64,000 bases of DNA, from contig NZ_BJFL01000001.1 in assembly GCF_005405885.1 (NCBI RefSeq), positions 310,001 through 374,000 of the forward strand, written 5' to 3'. A model generated the notes under the pieces. The model made no database searches. It saw only the letters and a list, made by a program, of their open reading frames with translations, and was not told the DNA's origin. A program made the translations under genes and the position numbers. This document shows positions 17,613 through 25,834 of this stretch, piece by piece (position 1 is the first letter of the stretch; each line of letters starts with the position of its first letter). Source of the DNA: Gandjariella thermophila (GTDB taxonomy: Bacteria > Actinomycetota > Actinomycetes > Mycobacteriales > Pseudonocardiaceae).

Positions 17613-17782
17613 ATGAAGTTACTTGCGCATGACCTCCCAGGACACATTGCTCCGAACGAGTCAACTGTGACTATCTTGCCACCATGGCAAGCGCCGCAGA
17701 GGTCACCGGCCCTAACCTCTCGACTGCCGCAGCACCTGCGAGAATAGCACGAAATCGATCTTTACTTGAAGGATCCGTCGTA

Positions 17783-18073
17783 ATGCAAGAATACTCGACC
17801 GACAACCCGTTGTCATCTCACTCGATTCGATCGGCACAGGAAGAGCCAGTGCGGCCAGAGCCGAGGCGTCGACCCTTTGGGCTTCGGTGGCTGCACTATA
17901 TTCCGGTGCGACCAGTGCCGCAGTATTCGTATTGCCCCGAAAGGCAACTGGCCATGGGGAGCGACGGACGCCCGCTTGTCCCGCAACTGAAGAAGGAATG
18001 GACGACCAGTCCGTACAGCACTGACGGCGAGGACCCGCCATCCGGCGAACAATTGGGCTGGGAAGAGGTCTGA
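17783..18073 (+). CDS. tgmA: graspetide (ATP-grasp RiPP) precursor, TgmA-like
   Basis: A 96-aa peptide whose composition and neighbours match ATP-grasp-modified RiPP precursors. The leader carries RPFGLRW..HYIP (residues 30-41) and SDGRPL (60-65), blocks typical of TgmA-type precursors. The C-terminal core (about 71-96) has Thr/Ser ester donors and Asp/Glu acceptors in WTTSPYSTDGEDPPSGEQ. The Asp-Gly pair at 81-82 is the kind of site used for aspartimide formation in imiditide graspetides that have a PIMT partner. I chose ATG 17783 because GAAGGA lies upstream; ATG 17684 is in frame but unsupported. Four bases separate its stop from the ligase start. Confidence 0.8.
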   Translation: MQEYSTDNPLSSHSIRSAQEEPVRPEPRRRPFGLRWLHYIPVRPVPQYSYCPERQLAMGSDGRPLVPQLKKEWTTSPYSTDGEDPPSGEQLGWEEV

Positions 18074-18077
18074 TACC

Positions 18078-19036
18078 GTGGCGGTACTCATCCTTGCGCG
18101 CCCGCTGGACTCGACCGTAGACGCGGTGGTCCAAGAACTTGACCACTGGGGTGTCCATGTTGTCCGAGCGGACGTGGCCGATTTTCCGGAGCGAGTACAC
18201 CTCGACGCACGACTCAGCGCCGGGCGGTGGTCCGGTCGGCTTGGTACGGCGCAGCATGAACTCGCGCTGGAAGAACTTCGCTCCGTCTGGTACCGCAACC
18301 TTCTTCGTTCCGGTTCCCCGGTTTGAGCGCGGCAGAACGAGACTATGCGTTTCGTGAGGCGAAACTCGGGCTGGGTGGTGTTCTTGCGGCGTTGCCCGGA
18401 GTTTTGTGGGCCAACTCGCCGAACCGATGCGCGGACGCGCTCTACAAGCCGTACCAGTGGGCCATCGCCGCGCAATGTGGACTGTCCGTGGCCGACACCG
18501 TGATCAGCAACATGCCAGAGGCCGTTCGGGAATTCGTGGGAGTCGCACCGCACGCGACTGTCGCAAAGTCGCTGGGCGGAGCAGGAATCTCAGAGGGCGG
18601 CCACGTGCACGTGGCATACACCCATCGGCTCTCCGCAGAAGACCTTGCCGACCTCAGTGGTGTTCAAGCTACCGCCACAACCGTGCAGCGGTGGGTTCCG
18701 AAGGCCCACGAGGTACGGCTGACCGTGATCGGTGCTGTCTCGTTCGCGGTCGCCATCCATGCCGGCAGTCGCGCTGCCTACGTGGATTGGCGTTCCGACC
18801 TGGACAGTCTGCGGTACGAGTTGGTGACCGCCCCCAGCGACGTGCTCAGCGCGGCTCATGAGTTCATGCGCCGCATGCGCCTGAGCTACGCCGGTTTCGA
18901 CTTCGTGATCACGCCCGATGGTCGATGGGTCATGCTGGAGGCGAACACCGGTCCTCAGTTCGGATGGTTGGAGTCCGCGACCGGTGCGCCGATGGTGTCA
19001 GCGATGGCGGATCTGCTCGCGAAGGGGGTCTCGTGA
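18078..19036 (+). pseudogene. tgmB: ATP-grasp graspetide ligase TgmB, frameshifted
   Basis: Two open frames (18078-18326 and 18323-19036) together encode one about 320-aa ATP-grasp ligase of the type that forms omega-ester or omega-amide links in graspetides. Frame 1 ends ELRSVWYRN; the continuation in the next frame, starting at the CCT of 18299-18301, reads PSSFRFPGLSAAERDYAFRE and goes on to KLGLGGVLAALPG and the ATP/Mg motif MLEANTGPQFGW. One missing C near 18299 explains the break exactly. It may be true decay, a sequencing error or, less likely, programmed frameshifting. The start GTG at 18078 is four bases after the precursor stop; the end overlaps the methyltransferase start. Confidence 0.8.
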
Positions 19037-20215
19037 CCACGGTAGGGGACTGGCGCCGGCTTGCCGATGCGCTGGCGCGCGAACTGGTGGCGACCGGCAA
19101 GCTGTGGTCGCCGAAGTGGCAGGACGCCGTGCGCGCAGTACCGCGACACGAGTTCGTGCCCATGTTCTACGAGCGGGTCGGGTCCTCCTGGCACGCGGTC
19201 AGCCGGGAGAACGAGCCGCAACGCTGGCTGCAGCGGGTCTACGGCAACACATCGCTGGTTACCCTGCTCGGCGATGTGGCGCAGGGCAGCAGCCGGGTGA
19301 TCGCGCCCCTGTCATCGTCGTCGGCGCCGGGCCTCATGACCAGAATGCTTGAAGCACTCGACGTGCGCACCGGCGACCGAGTGCTCGAGATCGGCACCGG
19401 CACGGGGGTACAACGCCGCCTTGTTGTCCCACCGGGTCGGAGACCACAACGTTTTCAGCATCGACATCGAACCCGACTTGGTCCGCAAGGCCGGTGCCAC
19501 GCTCGGGAACTGCGGATACCGGCCGGTGTTGGCGCATGGGGACGGTGCGTTGGGATGGCCCGGCGGCGCGCCGTACGACCGCGTCATCGGCACGTGCGCC
19601 GTGCATCGCGTGCCGTGGGAATGGGTGCGACAGTTGCGTCAGGACGGCATCGTCGTGGTCGACGTCAAGATCGGCACCGCCATGGGTAACCTGGTGGCTC
19701 TGCGACGCCAGGGTGATTGCGCCGAGGGGCGGTTCCTGCCGGGCTGGTCGGATTTCATGTCCCTCCGCGGGCCCACCACCGGCGACCGCGTCGGCCCCCA
19801 CCCAGAGAGGAAGCGGGACAGCGCCGACCGCCGTACCACCGCGCTGCTCACGGAACGACCATGGGAGGAGCCGACACTGTGGTTTCTCGCCGGCTTCTGG
19901 TTCCCTCCGGGTGTGCGGTTCGGATACACGATCGACGAGGACACCAACCGACCCGATGCGATATTCCTCTCCGCGCCGGACGGATCATGGTGCGAGGTAT
20001 CCGTACGGATCAACGACAACGGGACGCGCACAGTGTGGGAAACCGGTCCGCAACGGCTGTGGCACACCGTCGAAGCGGCCGAAAGCCTGTGGCGCCAGGA
20101 AGGTCGTCCGGATTGGACCCGGTTCGGCATGACCGTCCAAGCGGACCGGCAGACACTGTGGCTCGACACCCCCACCGGGCTGACCAATCACGGCATCCCG
20201 CCGCCCTCATCCTGA
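19033..20215 (+). pseudogene. tgmC: PIMT-like O-methyltransferase TgmC, frameshifted
   Basis: A protein-L-isoaspartate O-methyltransferase homologue as found beside graspetide ligases, where it methylates a core Asp that then closes to an aspartimide. The first frame gives the N-terminus (AVPRHEFVP, then TGDRVLEIGTGTG, the SAM-binding glycine motif). The second frame continues with YNAALLSHRVGDHNVFSIDI and the rest, including a long C-terminal domain. The two meet at a run of five G at 19404-19408 where four would keep the frame. This is the second frameshift within about 1.1 kb. GTG 19033 overlaps the ligase stop. Confidence 0.78.
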
Positions 20216-20235
20216 GGCGGTGCCCGAAAGGGTGG

Positions 20236-20979
20236 TCAGCCGAAGTGGCGTTGCAGGGTGCGCACCAGGCCCGGCACGGCGCCGTGCAACCGCGCCGGCA
20301 GCCGCAGCCAGCGCGGCACGAACACCTCCGCGCGGTCCCGTTCCACCGCGTCGACCAGGGCCCGCGCCACCTCCTCCGGCGGCACGGGGCGGGGCCGCCG
20401 CCGCGGGTACGGGGTGCCTCGCCGGTCGAAGAACGCGGTGTCCACCACGCCGGGCACCACCACCGACACGCCCACCCCGGAACCGGCGACCTCGTAGCGC
20501 ACGCTGTCCGCGAAGGTTCGCAGCGCGGCCTTGGTCGCCGCGTACACGGCCTCCTCACCGACGCCCATGCAGCCTGCGATGGAGGACACCAGCACCAGGT
20601 GGCCGCGGCGGCGGGCGACCATGCCCGGCAGCACCGCCCTGGCCAGCCGCAGCGGGGCGAGCACGTTCACCGTGACCAGCCGGTCCAGGTCGGCGGTGGG
20701 CATGTCGACCAGCGGGCCGGCCCAGCCCACGCCGGCGTTGCACACCAGCACGTCCACCGCGCCCGCCCAGCCGGCCACCCGCGCGGCGGCGTCGTCGTCG
20801 CCGAGGTCGGCGGCCAGGTGGTTGCCGCCGGTGGCGTCGGCCACCCGCCGCAGCGCCGCCTCGTCCCGGCCGGTCAGCAGCACCCGCGTGCCCCGCCGGG
20901 CGAGCAGTGTCGCGGTCGCCGCGCCTATCCCGGACGACGCGCCGGTGACCAGTGCCGTCGACCCGGCGAGCGAGGTCAT
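20236..20979 (-). CDS. short-chain dehydrogenase/reductase
   Basis: A 247-aa classical SDR. The NAD(P)-binding motif is TGASSGIGAATA at the N-terminus, with arginine after it favouring NADPH; the catalytic region is SSIAGCMGVGEEAVYAATKAA, giving Ser-Tyr-Lys. It is the last gene of a leftward operon with the transporter, a micro-ORF and the glycosyltransferase-acyltransferase fusion; its start overlaps the transporter stop by ATGA. A lipid-related oxidoreduction is plausible from context but the substrate is unknown. Confidence 0.85.
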   Translation of the reverse strand: MTSLAGSTALVTGASSGIGAATATLLARRGTRVLLTGRDEAALRRVADATGGNHLAADLGDDDAAARVAGWAGAVDVLVCNAGVGWAGPLVDMPTADLDRLVTVNVLAPLRLARAVLPGMVARRRGHLVLVSSIAGCMGVGEEAVYAATKAALRTFADSVRYEVAGSGVGVSVVVPGVVDTAFFDRRGTPYPRRRPRPVPPEEVARALVDAVERDRAEVFVPRWLRLPARLHGAVPGLVRTLQRHFG

Positions 20980-21872
20980 CGCGCCTCCCTTCGCTGCGCC
21001 GCGGCCACCTGCGGCGCGCGGTGGCTGAGGATCACCACGCCCACCGAGAGCACCACCAGGGCGAGCACCTGGCCCAGCACCGCGGGCCAGCCGTCCCGCA
21101 ACCGCTCCCCCAGCCACAGGATGCCGATACCGATGCCGACCAGTGGGTCCAGCACGATGATCACGGCGAGCGCCGGGGCGAGCGCGATGCCCGCCTGGAA
21201 CGCGTTCTGGTTGAGCAGGAAGCCCAGCGGCCCGCACACCGCGACCACGTAGATCGGCCAGGTGGTGAACATGGCGGCCACCCCGGACTCCAGGGTCTGC
21301 AGGGTCACCTTGACCATGCCCGCGGTGACGCCGTAGAGCACTCCGGCGGCCACCGCGAGGGCCAGGGTGCGGACCGGGCCTGGCCGGTGCGCGGCCAGGT
21401 TCAGGCACACCGCCAGCAACCCGGCCAGCCCGGCGGCCAGTGGCAGCACGGAACCCAGGGTCAGCGTGGGCGGCCGGGTCGCGGTGGGCTCGGCGATCAG
21501 GATGAACGCGGCCAGCCCGGCGGCGCACAGCGCGGCGCCGAAGAGCACGACGCGGTCCGGCGGCTGCCGGCGCATCAGCGAGGTGAACGACACCGCGAAC
21601 AGCAGCCCGGTGACCAGCAGCGGCTGCACCAGCACCAGCGGCGCGGTCACCAGCGCCACCCACTGCAGCACGATGCCCGCGGCGTTGGCGACCAGCGAGG
21701 CAAGCCACAGCGGCTGGTGGGCGAGGTCGACCAGCAGCGCGGGGCGCAGCGCCCTGCGCTCGCGGACCCGCCACGTCGCCTCGTGCTGCATCGCCCCGGT
21801 CAACCCGAAGGACGCGGCCGCGCCCAGCGCGGCGGGCACCGCCACGGCGAGGTCGGACAGGTCGGCCAGCAC
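20976..21872 (-). CDS. DMT/EamA-type membrane transporter
   Basis: A 298-aa integral membrane protein with about nine to ten hydrophobic segments (for example LAVAVPAALGAAASFGLTGA and VLGQVLALVVLSVGVVILSH) in the two-halved pattern of drug/metabolite transporters. The GTG at 21872 has GAGGAAGG upstream. It follows the 38-aa micro-ORF by five bases, so translation is probably coupled. In this operon it might export or flip a product of the lipid-modifying fusion enzyme; this is inference from position only. Confidence 0.7.
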   Translation of the reverse strand: MLADLSDLAVAVPAALGAAASFGLTGAMQHEATWRVRERRALRPALLVDLAHQPLWLASLVANAAGIVLQWVALVTAPLVLVQPLLVTGLLFAVSFTSLMRRQPPDRVVLFGAALCAAGLAAFILIAEPTATRPPTLTLGSVLPLAAGLAGLLAVCLNLAAHRPGPVRTLALAVAAGVLYGVTAGMVKVTLQTLESGVAAMFTTWPIYVVAVCGPLGFLLNQNAFQAGIALAPALAVIIVLDPLVGIGIGILWLGERLRDGWPAVLGQVLALVVLSVGVVILSHRAPQVAAAQRREAR

Positions 21873-21877
21873 GTGGC

Positions 21878-21994
21878 TCAGACCTTCCTCGCCGCCGGTT
21901 CGCGCGCCACCCCGATCACGTCGCCAGGGCGCGGGACACCGTTCGTGTCGGCCGGTCCGCGCGCCACCGCGATCGTGCCGCCCGGGCGTGTCAT
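21878..21994 (-). CDS. 38-aa micro-ORF with two RPGxxIxVAR repeats
   Basis: ATG at 21994 overlaps the stop of the upstream fusion gene as ATGA, and the ORF ends five bases before the transporter start. The peptide consists of two tandem units, RPGGTIAVARGPADTNGVP and RPGDVIGVAREPAARKV. The same motif (RPGDAIAVARGLAEKEAP) is in the micro-ORF after hpnD, and related DNA occurs near 37300 and 57525. It may be a translated small peptide family or a dispersed repeat that keeps an open frame. Confidence 0.4.
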   Translation of the reverse strand: MTRPGGTIAVARGPADTNGVPRPGDVIGVAREPAARKV

Positions 21995-24468
21995 GCCGCC
22001 TCGGCGAGAGCGACGTAGTCGCGCAGCGCCGTCTCGGTCTCCTCGGCCAGCCGGTCCACCTGGCCGGCAAGTCCCGGACCGCCGGTGAAGCCCACGATCA
22101 CTCGATCACCCCAGATCATCGCCCCCCAGGACAGGCCGACGCCGGGGGCGAGCGGAAGCACCGGAAGTGCCTCGCAGACCCGGGCGCCGGCGAACCGGAC
22201 CTCCCAGCGCGGTCCGGGCAGTACCGACGCGATCGCGTTGAACCAGGTGGACCGGTACATCCACCGCGCGACCGCGGCGTGCAGCGGTGGTGGCAGCAGC
22301 CCGATCGCCCGCACCACCGCGTTGGCCGCCTCGGGCACGCCCGCGTCCACCCTGGCGCGCATCGCGTCCCGCACCAGGTCGAGCCGGCGGCGCAGCGGCA
22401 GCGTTCCGACTGGCAGGTCGACGGCGACCGCGCCGGTCCGGTTGCCGGTGCTGTGCAGGGTCCCCGTGGTACGCAGCGACCACGGCAGCATCACCCGCAG
22501 CGACTCCGTGGCCGGGCCCTCGCCGGTGTTCAGGGTGCGGTGCAACGCCTCCGCGAACACGGCGACCAGCAGGTCATTGGCCGTGACGCCGAGCCGGCGT
22601 GCGGCGGTGCGCAGCGGCCGGCCGGGCAGCCGGGCGAAGCCGTGGTGCCGGGCCGGGGTGCCCAGTGCGCCGTTGAGCGGGCTGGCCGGGGCGCGGCCGG
22701 CGCGGGCCAGCGTCCACAGGCCCCGCGCGGTGCGGCGCAGCCCGAGCCCGCGGGGCAGGCCGCGGCTGACCGAGGGCGCGGGCGGGGTGGCCCAGGAGCG
22801 GCCCGCGCCGGTGGCTGACAGCAGCGCGCGCAGCACGGTGATGCCGTCACCGAGCGCGTGGTGCAGCTTGACCAGCAGCGCGGACCGGCCGTCCGGCAGG
22901 CCGGTGACGTACAGCCCCTCCCCGGCGGAGCGGTGGCCGTCGAACCCGCGGGAGTAGAAGGCGTCGATGATCTCACCGAGCTCCCTGCCCGGATCGTCGC
23001 GGGCCACGTCGTAGCGGTCCACCAGGTCGGCGACGTTCACTCGGGTGTCCTGGCGCCAGCGCGGCCGCCGCAGCGGCGATCCCCGGTCCAGCCGGCTCCG
23101 GATGCCGGGGACGGCGCCCAGCATCGCCGCGGCGTCGGCGTGCGTGGGCAGCTCGCCCTCCGGCCCGGGTTCGAACACGACCACCGCGCCGACCTGCTGC
23201 GGCACCTGCGCGGTGTCGATGTGCACGAACAGCGCGTCCTCGGCGGCGATCGGGCGGCTGGGCGCGCCCCGCCCGCTGGCGGCCACCGCACGCAACCCGT
23301 CGGCCAGTTCGTGCGCGGCGCAGTGCTCAGCGGCGGCCCGCTGCATGGCGGCCAGCCGGTCGGGCTCGCGCCGCAACCGGGCCACCGCGCGGGCCAGGTC
23401 GCCCTCGGCCGGGCACACCTCGGCCAGCGACGCCTCGGCCATCAGCTCGGCGTTGGCCCTGCCGTGCCCGGCGATCGGCTGGTGCATCAGCAGTGGCCGG
23501 CCGCAGGCCAGCGCCTCCAGCGAGGTGGCCCCGCCGGCGTTGGTGACCACCACGTCCGCGGCTACCATCAGCCCGGCCATGTCGTCCACCCAGCCGAACA
23601 CCCGCACCCGGTCGTCGCCGGCGAAGTCCCGGTCGATCCGCTCGCGCAGCCGCTCGTTGCGGCCGCAGACCACCAGCACGCACCCGTCCGGGTCACCGTC
23701 GAGCAGTTCCCGGACGGCCTCCTCGGAGCGGCCGAAGCCGAGCGAGCCGCAGGAGACGAGCGCGGTGAACGCCCGCTCGGGCAGGCCCAGCCGGCGCCGG
23801 GCGGCGCGCTGGTCCCCCGGTCGGAAGGCGTCGGTGACCGTGGGCGCGGACACCGCCACCGGCGCGCCCGGCTCGCTCCGCTCGGCCACCGGCACCGCGA
23901 CGGGGTGCATCACCAGGTTGAGGTCGAGGTCGCGGTACACCCAGAACGGGTGCGGCGCGAAGTCGGACACCCAGGCGCCGACCGGGACGTCCAGCCCGCG
24001 GTGGCGGCGCAGCCAGGCCAGGCCCGCGCTGCCAAGCGGGTAGGTGGAGATGATCAGGTCGGGGCGCACCCGGTCGATGTGCGGCGCGAGCCGGCGGCCG
24101 CTCCACTCGCCGACGAACCGCTTGGACGAGTTGGCGAACCATCGGTAGCGCCACACCGAGCGGTAGAAGAACTCGTACAGCCAGGGCGTGCGCTCCACGT
24201 TGGACGTGTAGATCCGGCGGAACAGCGGGCCCACGCCGCGGCCCATCGCGTCCAGGGTGTCCACCCACTCGACCGTGCACTGTGGCCAGATGCGGTCGAC
24301 CACCGCCTGCAGCGCGCGACCGGTGGCGTTGTGTCCCTCGCCCATGTCCGCGGACACAACGAGAACCCGCCGCGGCTGCCGTGCCGCGGCGGACCGGCTC
24401 GCCGCCTCCGCGCCGGACGCGGCGGCTCGCCGGCGCTTCGCCGTCACCCCGCCCGCTTGCTCAGGCAT
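21991..24468 (-). CDS. MGDG-synthase-like glycosyltransferase fused to a WS/DGAT acyltransferase
   Basis: An 825-aa two-enzyme fusion. Residues about 30-400 form an MGDG-synthase/GT28-type glycosyltransferase: VLVVSADMGEGHNATGRALQ, then the UDP-sugar region VVTNAGGATSLEALACGRP. Residues about 420-820 form a wax-ester synthase/diacylglycerol acyltransferase with the catalytic motif VKLHHALGDGIT (HHxxxDG) and the later block FNAIASVLPGP. The combination suggests synthesis of an acylated glycolipid, or glycosylation of a diacylglycerol coupled with acylation. The ATG at 24468 has AAAGGGAG upstream. It leads a leftward operon with a micro-ORF, a DMT transporter and an SDR. Confidence 0.85.
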   Translation of the reverse strand: MPEQAGGVTAKRRRAAASGAEAASRSAAARQPRRVLVVSADMGEGHNATGRALQAVVDRIWPQCTVEWVDTLDAMGRGVGPLFRRIYTSNVERTPWLYEFFYRSVWRYRWFANSSKRFVGEWSGRRLAPHIDRVRPDLIISTYPLGSAGLAWLRRHRGLDVPVGAWVSDFAPHPFWVYRDLDLNLVMHPVAVPVAERSEPGAPVAVSAPTVTDAFRPGDQRAARRRLGLPERAFTALVSCGSLGFGRSEEAVRELLDGDPDGCVLVVCGRNERLRERIDRDFAGDDRVRVFGWVDDMAGLMVAADVVVTNAGGATSLEALACGRPLLMHQPIAGHGRANAELMAEASLAEVCPAEGDLARAVARLRREPDRLAAMQRAAAEHCAAHELADGLRAVAASGRGAPSRPIAAEDALFVHIDTAQVPQQVGAVVVFEPGPEGELPTHADAAAMLGAVPGIRSRLDRGSPLRRPRWRQDTRVNVADLVDRYDVARDDPGRELGEIIDAFYSRGFDGHRSAGEGLYVTGLPDGRSALLVKLHHALGDGITVLRALLSATGAGRSWATPPAPSVSRGLPRGLGLRRTARGLWTLARAGRAPASPLNGALGTPARHHGFARLPGRPLRTAARRLGVTANDLLVAVFAEALHRTLNTGEGPATESLRVMLPWSLRTTGTLHSTGNRTGAVAVDLPVGTLPLRRRLDLVRDAMRARVDAGVPEAANAVVRAIGLLPPPLHAAVARWMYRSTWFNAIASVLPGPRWEVRFAGARVCEALPVLPLAPGVGLSWGAMIWGDRVIVGFTGGPGLAGQVDRLAEETETALRDYVALAEAA

Positions 24469-24872
24469 CGCGCTCCCTTTTCTCCGCGAGTCCGCGCCCC
24501 CGCGAGTTCGCGTGCCGTCATTATCGATCACGCGCGGCTCCGGCACATGCCGGCCTCGGCAGCACCGACATCACCGTGACCACCCTCGCGCGGTCCCGGC
24601 CGGTCCGCGACCGCACGAGGTTCGGGCAGCGCGCGGCCACGGGAGCGGATCGCACCGGAGGGGGTGGGCACCGCCCGGCCGGGCACGGTCGGCGCGTGGA
24701 GCGGGGTCGCGGTGGGCGGATCGGGGACCGGGCGGGCTCGCGGCGGGACGGCGGCACGGCTCGGTCGGGGTGCGCACGGCAGCATCCTGCCACCGATGCG
24801 GGCCGCTCCGTGCGTTTTCCGGCGCGGCGGCGATGTGATTCCGGTGGCGACCCGGCGGGCCGGTCCCACCGC

Positions 24873-24906
24873 GGTGGTGCCGCGCCCTCTCGGTCGCGGC
24901 ACCACC
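24873..24906 (-). terminator. 12-bp hairpin
   Basis: Perfect inverted repeat GGTGGTGCCGCG (24873-24884) / CGCGGCACCACC (24895-24906) with a 10-base loop, 134 bases beyond the stop of the leftward secreted-protein gene. No T-tract. Confidence 0.5.
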
Positions 24907-24946
24907 GTGCCCGGTGCGGGTTCTCCGGGTCGTTCGGCGGCGGGCC

Positions 24947-24970
24947 TCCGGTGCGTCTCATCGCACCGGA
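24947..24970 (-). terminator. 9-bp hairpin
   Basis: Perfect inverted repeat TCCGGTGCG (24947-24955) / CGCACCGGA (24962-24970), loop TCTCAT. It is the hairpin nearest to the stop of the gene ending at 25040. Confidence 0.45.
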
Positions 24971-25039
24971 CGCCCGCCGGCGTCGGCGGACCCGGTCGCC
25001 GGGACGGTGCCGGGCGGACCCGCACCGGGCGGCGGTTGG

Positions 25040-25690
25040 TCAGGAGTTGCTCAGGACGGCCCGGGCCGAGTAGTTCCCGGCGTCGATGTCGCCGTTGAGC
25101 ACCTGCCTGCCGAACGCGGCGTTGAACAGCACCTGCGCCTCCGGGGTGAACCGCAGGCCGACCCCGTCGATGCTGACCACCGGCGCGCTGAAGCTCACCT
25201 GGTCGGCGTTGACGCGGAAGGTGAACACCGGGAACGACGAGGAGTGCTCGCCGTTGACGACCGCGCGGATCTCACCGCGGGTCAGGTCGGCGTCGAACCG
25301 GCTGAACTCGATGCGCCGGTCACCCATGCGGAACCCGAGGCCGCCGCGGTCGAAGTGCAGCCAGCCACCGGCGAAGTTGCCGCTGTACGGGTTGCGCTGC
25401 AACTCCCCGCCGCGCAGCGGGATCCGGAACACCGGCACGTCCCAGTTGGTCATCGCCGTGGTGGGAACGACCGCGTACGGGGTGATGCCGGCGCCGCGCA
25501 GCGCGCTGGCCAGCTCGCTGGTCAGGAACAGGTCGACGTGACCCTCCTTGACCAGTGCCGCCCTCGGGGTGGCGGCGGAGGCCGTGGACATGTCGGTCGC
25601 GGCCGGGACCGCAAGGGCCGCGGCCACCAGCGCGAGCAGGCCGAGGACACCGCGACGGACACCACGTCTGGCACCGTTTCGACGAAACAT
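25040..25690 (-). CDS. secreted protein of unknown function
   Basis: A 216-aa protein with a clear Sec signal: MFRRNGARRGVRRG followed by a hydrophobic stretch and an Ala-x-Ala cleavage region (STASAA) near residue 39. The mature part looks beta-rich, with repeated strands such as GGWLHFDRGGLGFRMGDRRI and SFSAPVVSIDGVGLRFTPEA, faintly like HtaA-type surface domains. I cannot assign a family with confidence. The ATG at 25690 has AAAGGG upstream. It is a single gene between phosphoketolase and the inverted-repeat region. Confidence 0.65.
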   Translation of the reverse strand: MFRRNGARRGVRRGVLGLLALVAAALAVPAATDMSTASAATPRAALVKEGHVDLFLTSELASALRGAGITPYAVVPTTAMTNWDVPVFRIPLRGGELQRNPYSGNFAGGWLHFDRGGLGFRMGDRRIEFSRFDADLTRGEIRAVVNGEHSSSFPVFTFRVNADQVSFSAPVVSIDGVGLRFTPEAQVLFNAAFGRQVLNGDIDAGNYSARAVLSNS

Positions 25691-25834
25691 GGTTGCCCTT
25701 TCTTCGGTCAGGTATGGGGGCGAGACCAAATGTCGGGCGACCACGATCGACCGGCAAACGCTGATCCGCGAACGGGGTGCGAGACCACCCGTTGGTGGCG
25801 GGAGCGTCGATGGCGAGGGGCGCAGGCGGTGCCG

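Larger units (their letters stand above)
24469..25039. other. gene-free region rich in inverted repeats
   Basis: About 570 bases between two leftward genes with no credible ORF. Besides the two hairpins listed separately, CCCGGTGCGGG (24910-24920) pairs with CCCGCACCGGG (25019-25029). The region could hold the terminator of the secreted-protein gene at 25040 and the promoter of the fusion gene, but a structured RNA is also possible. Confidence 0.5.
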
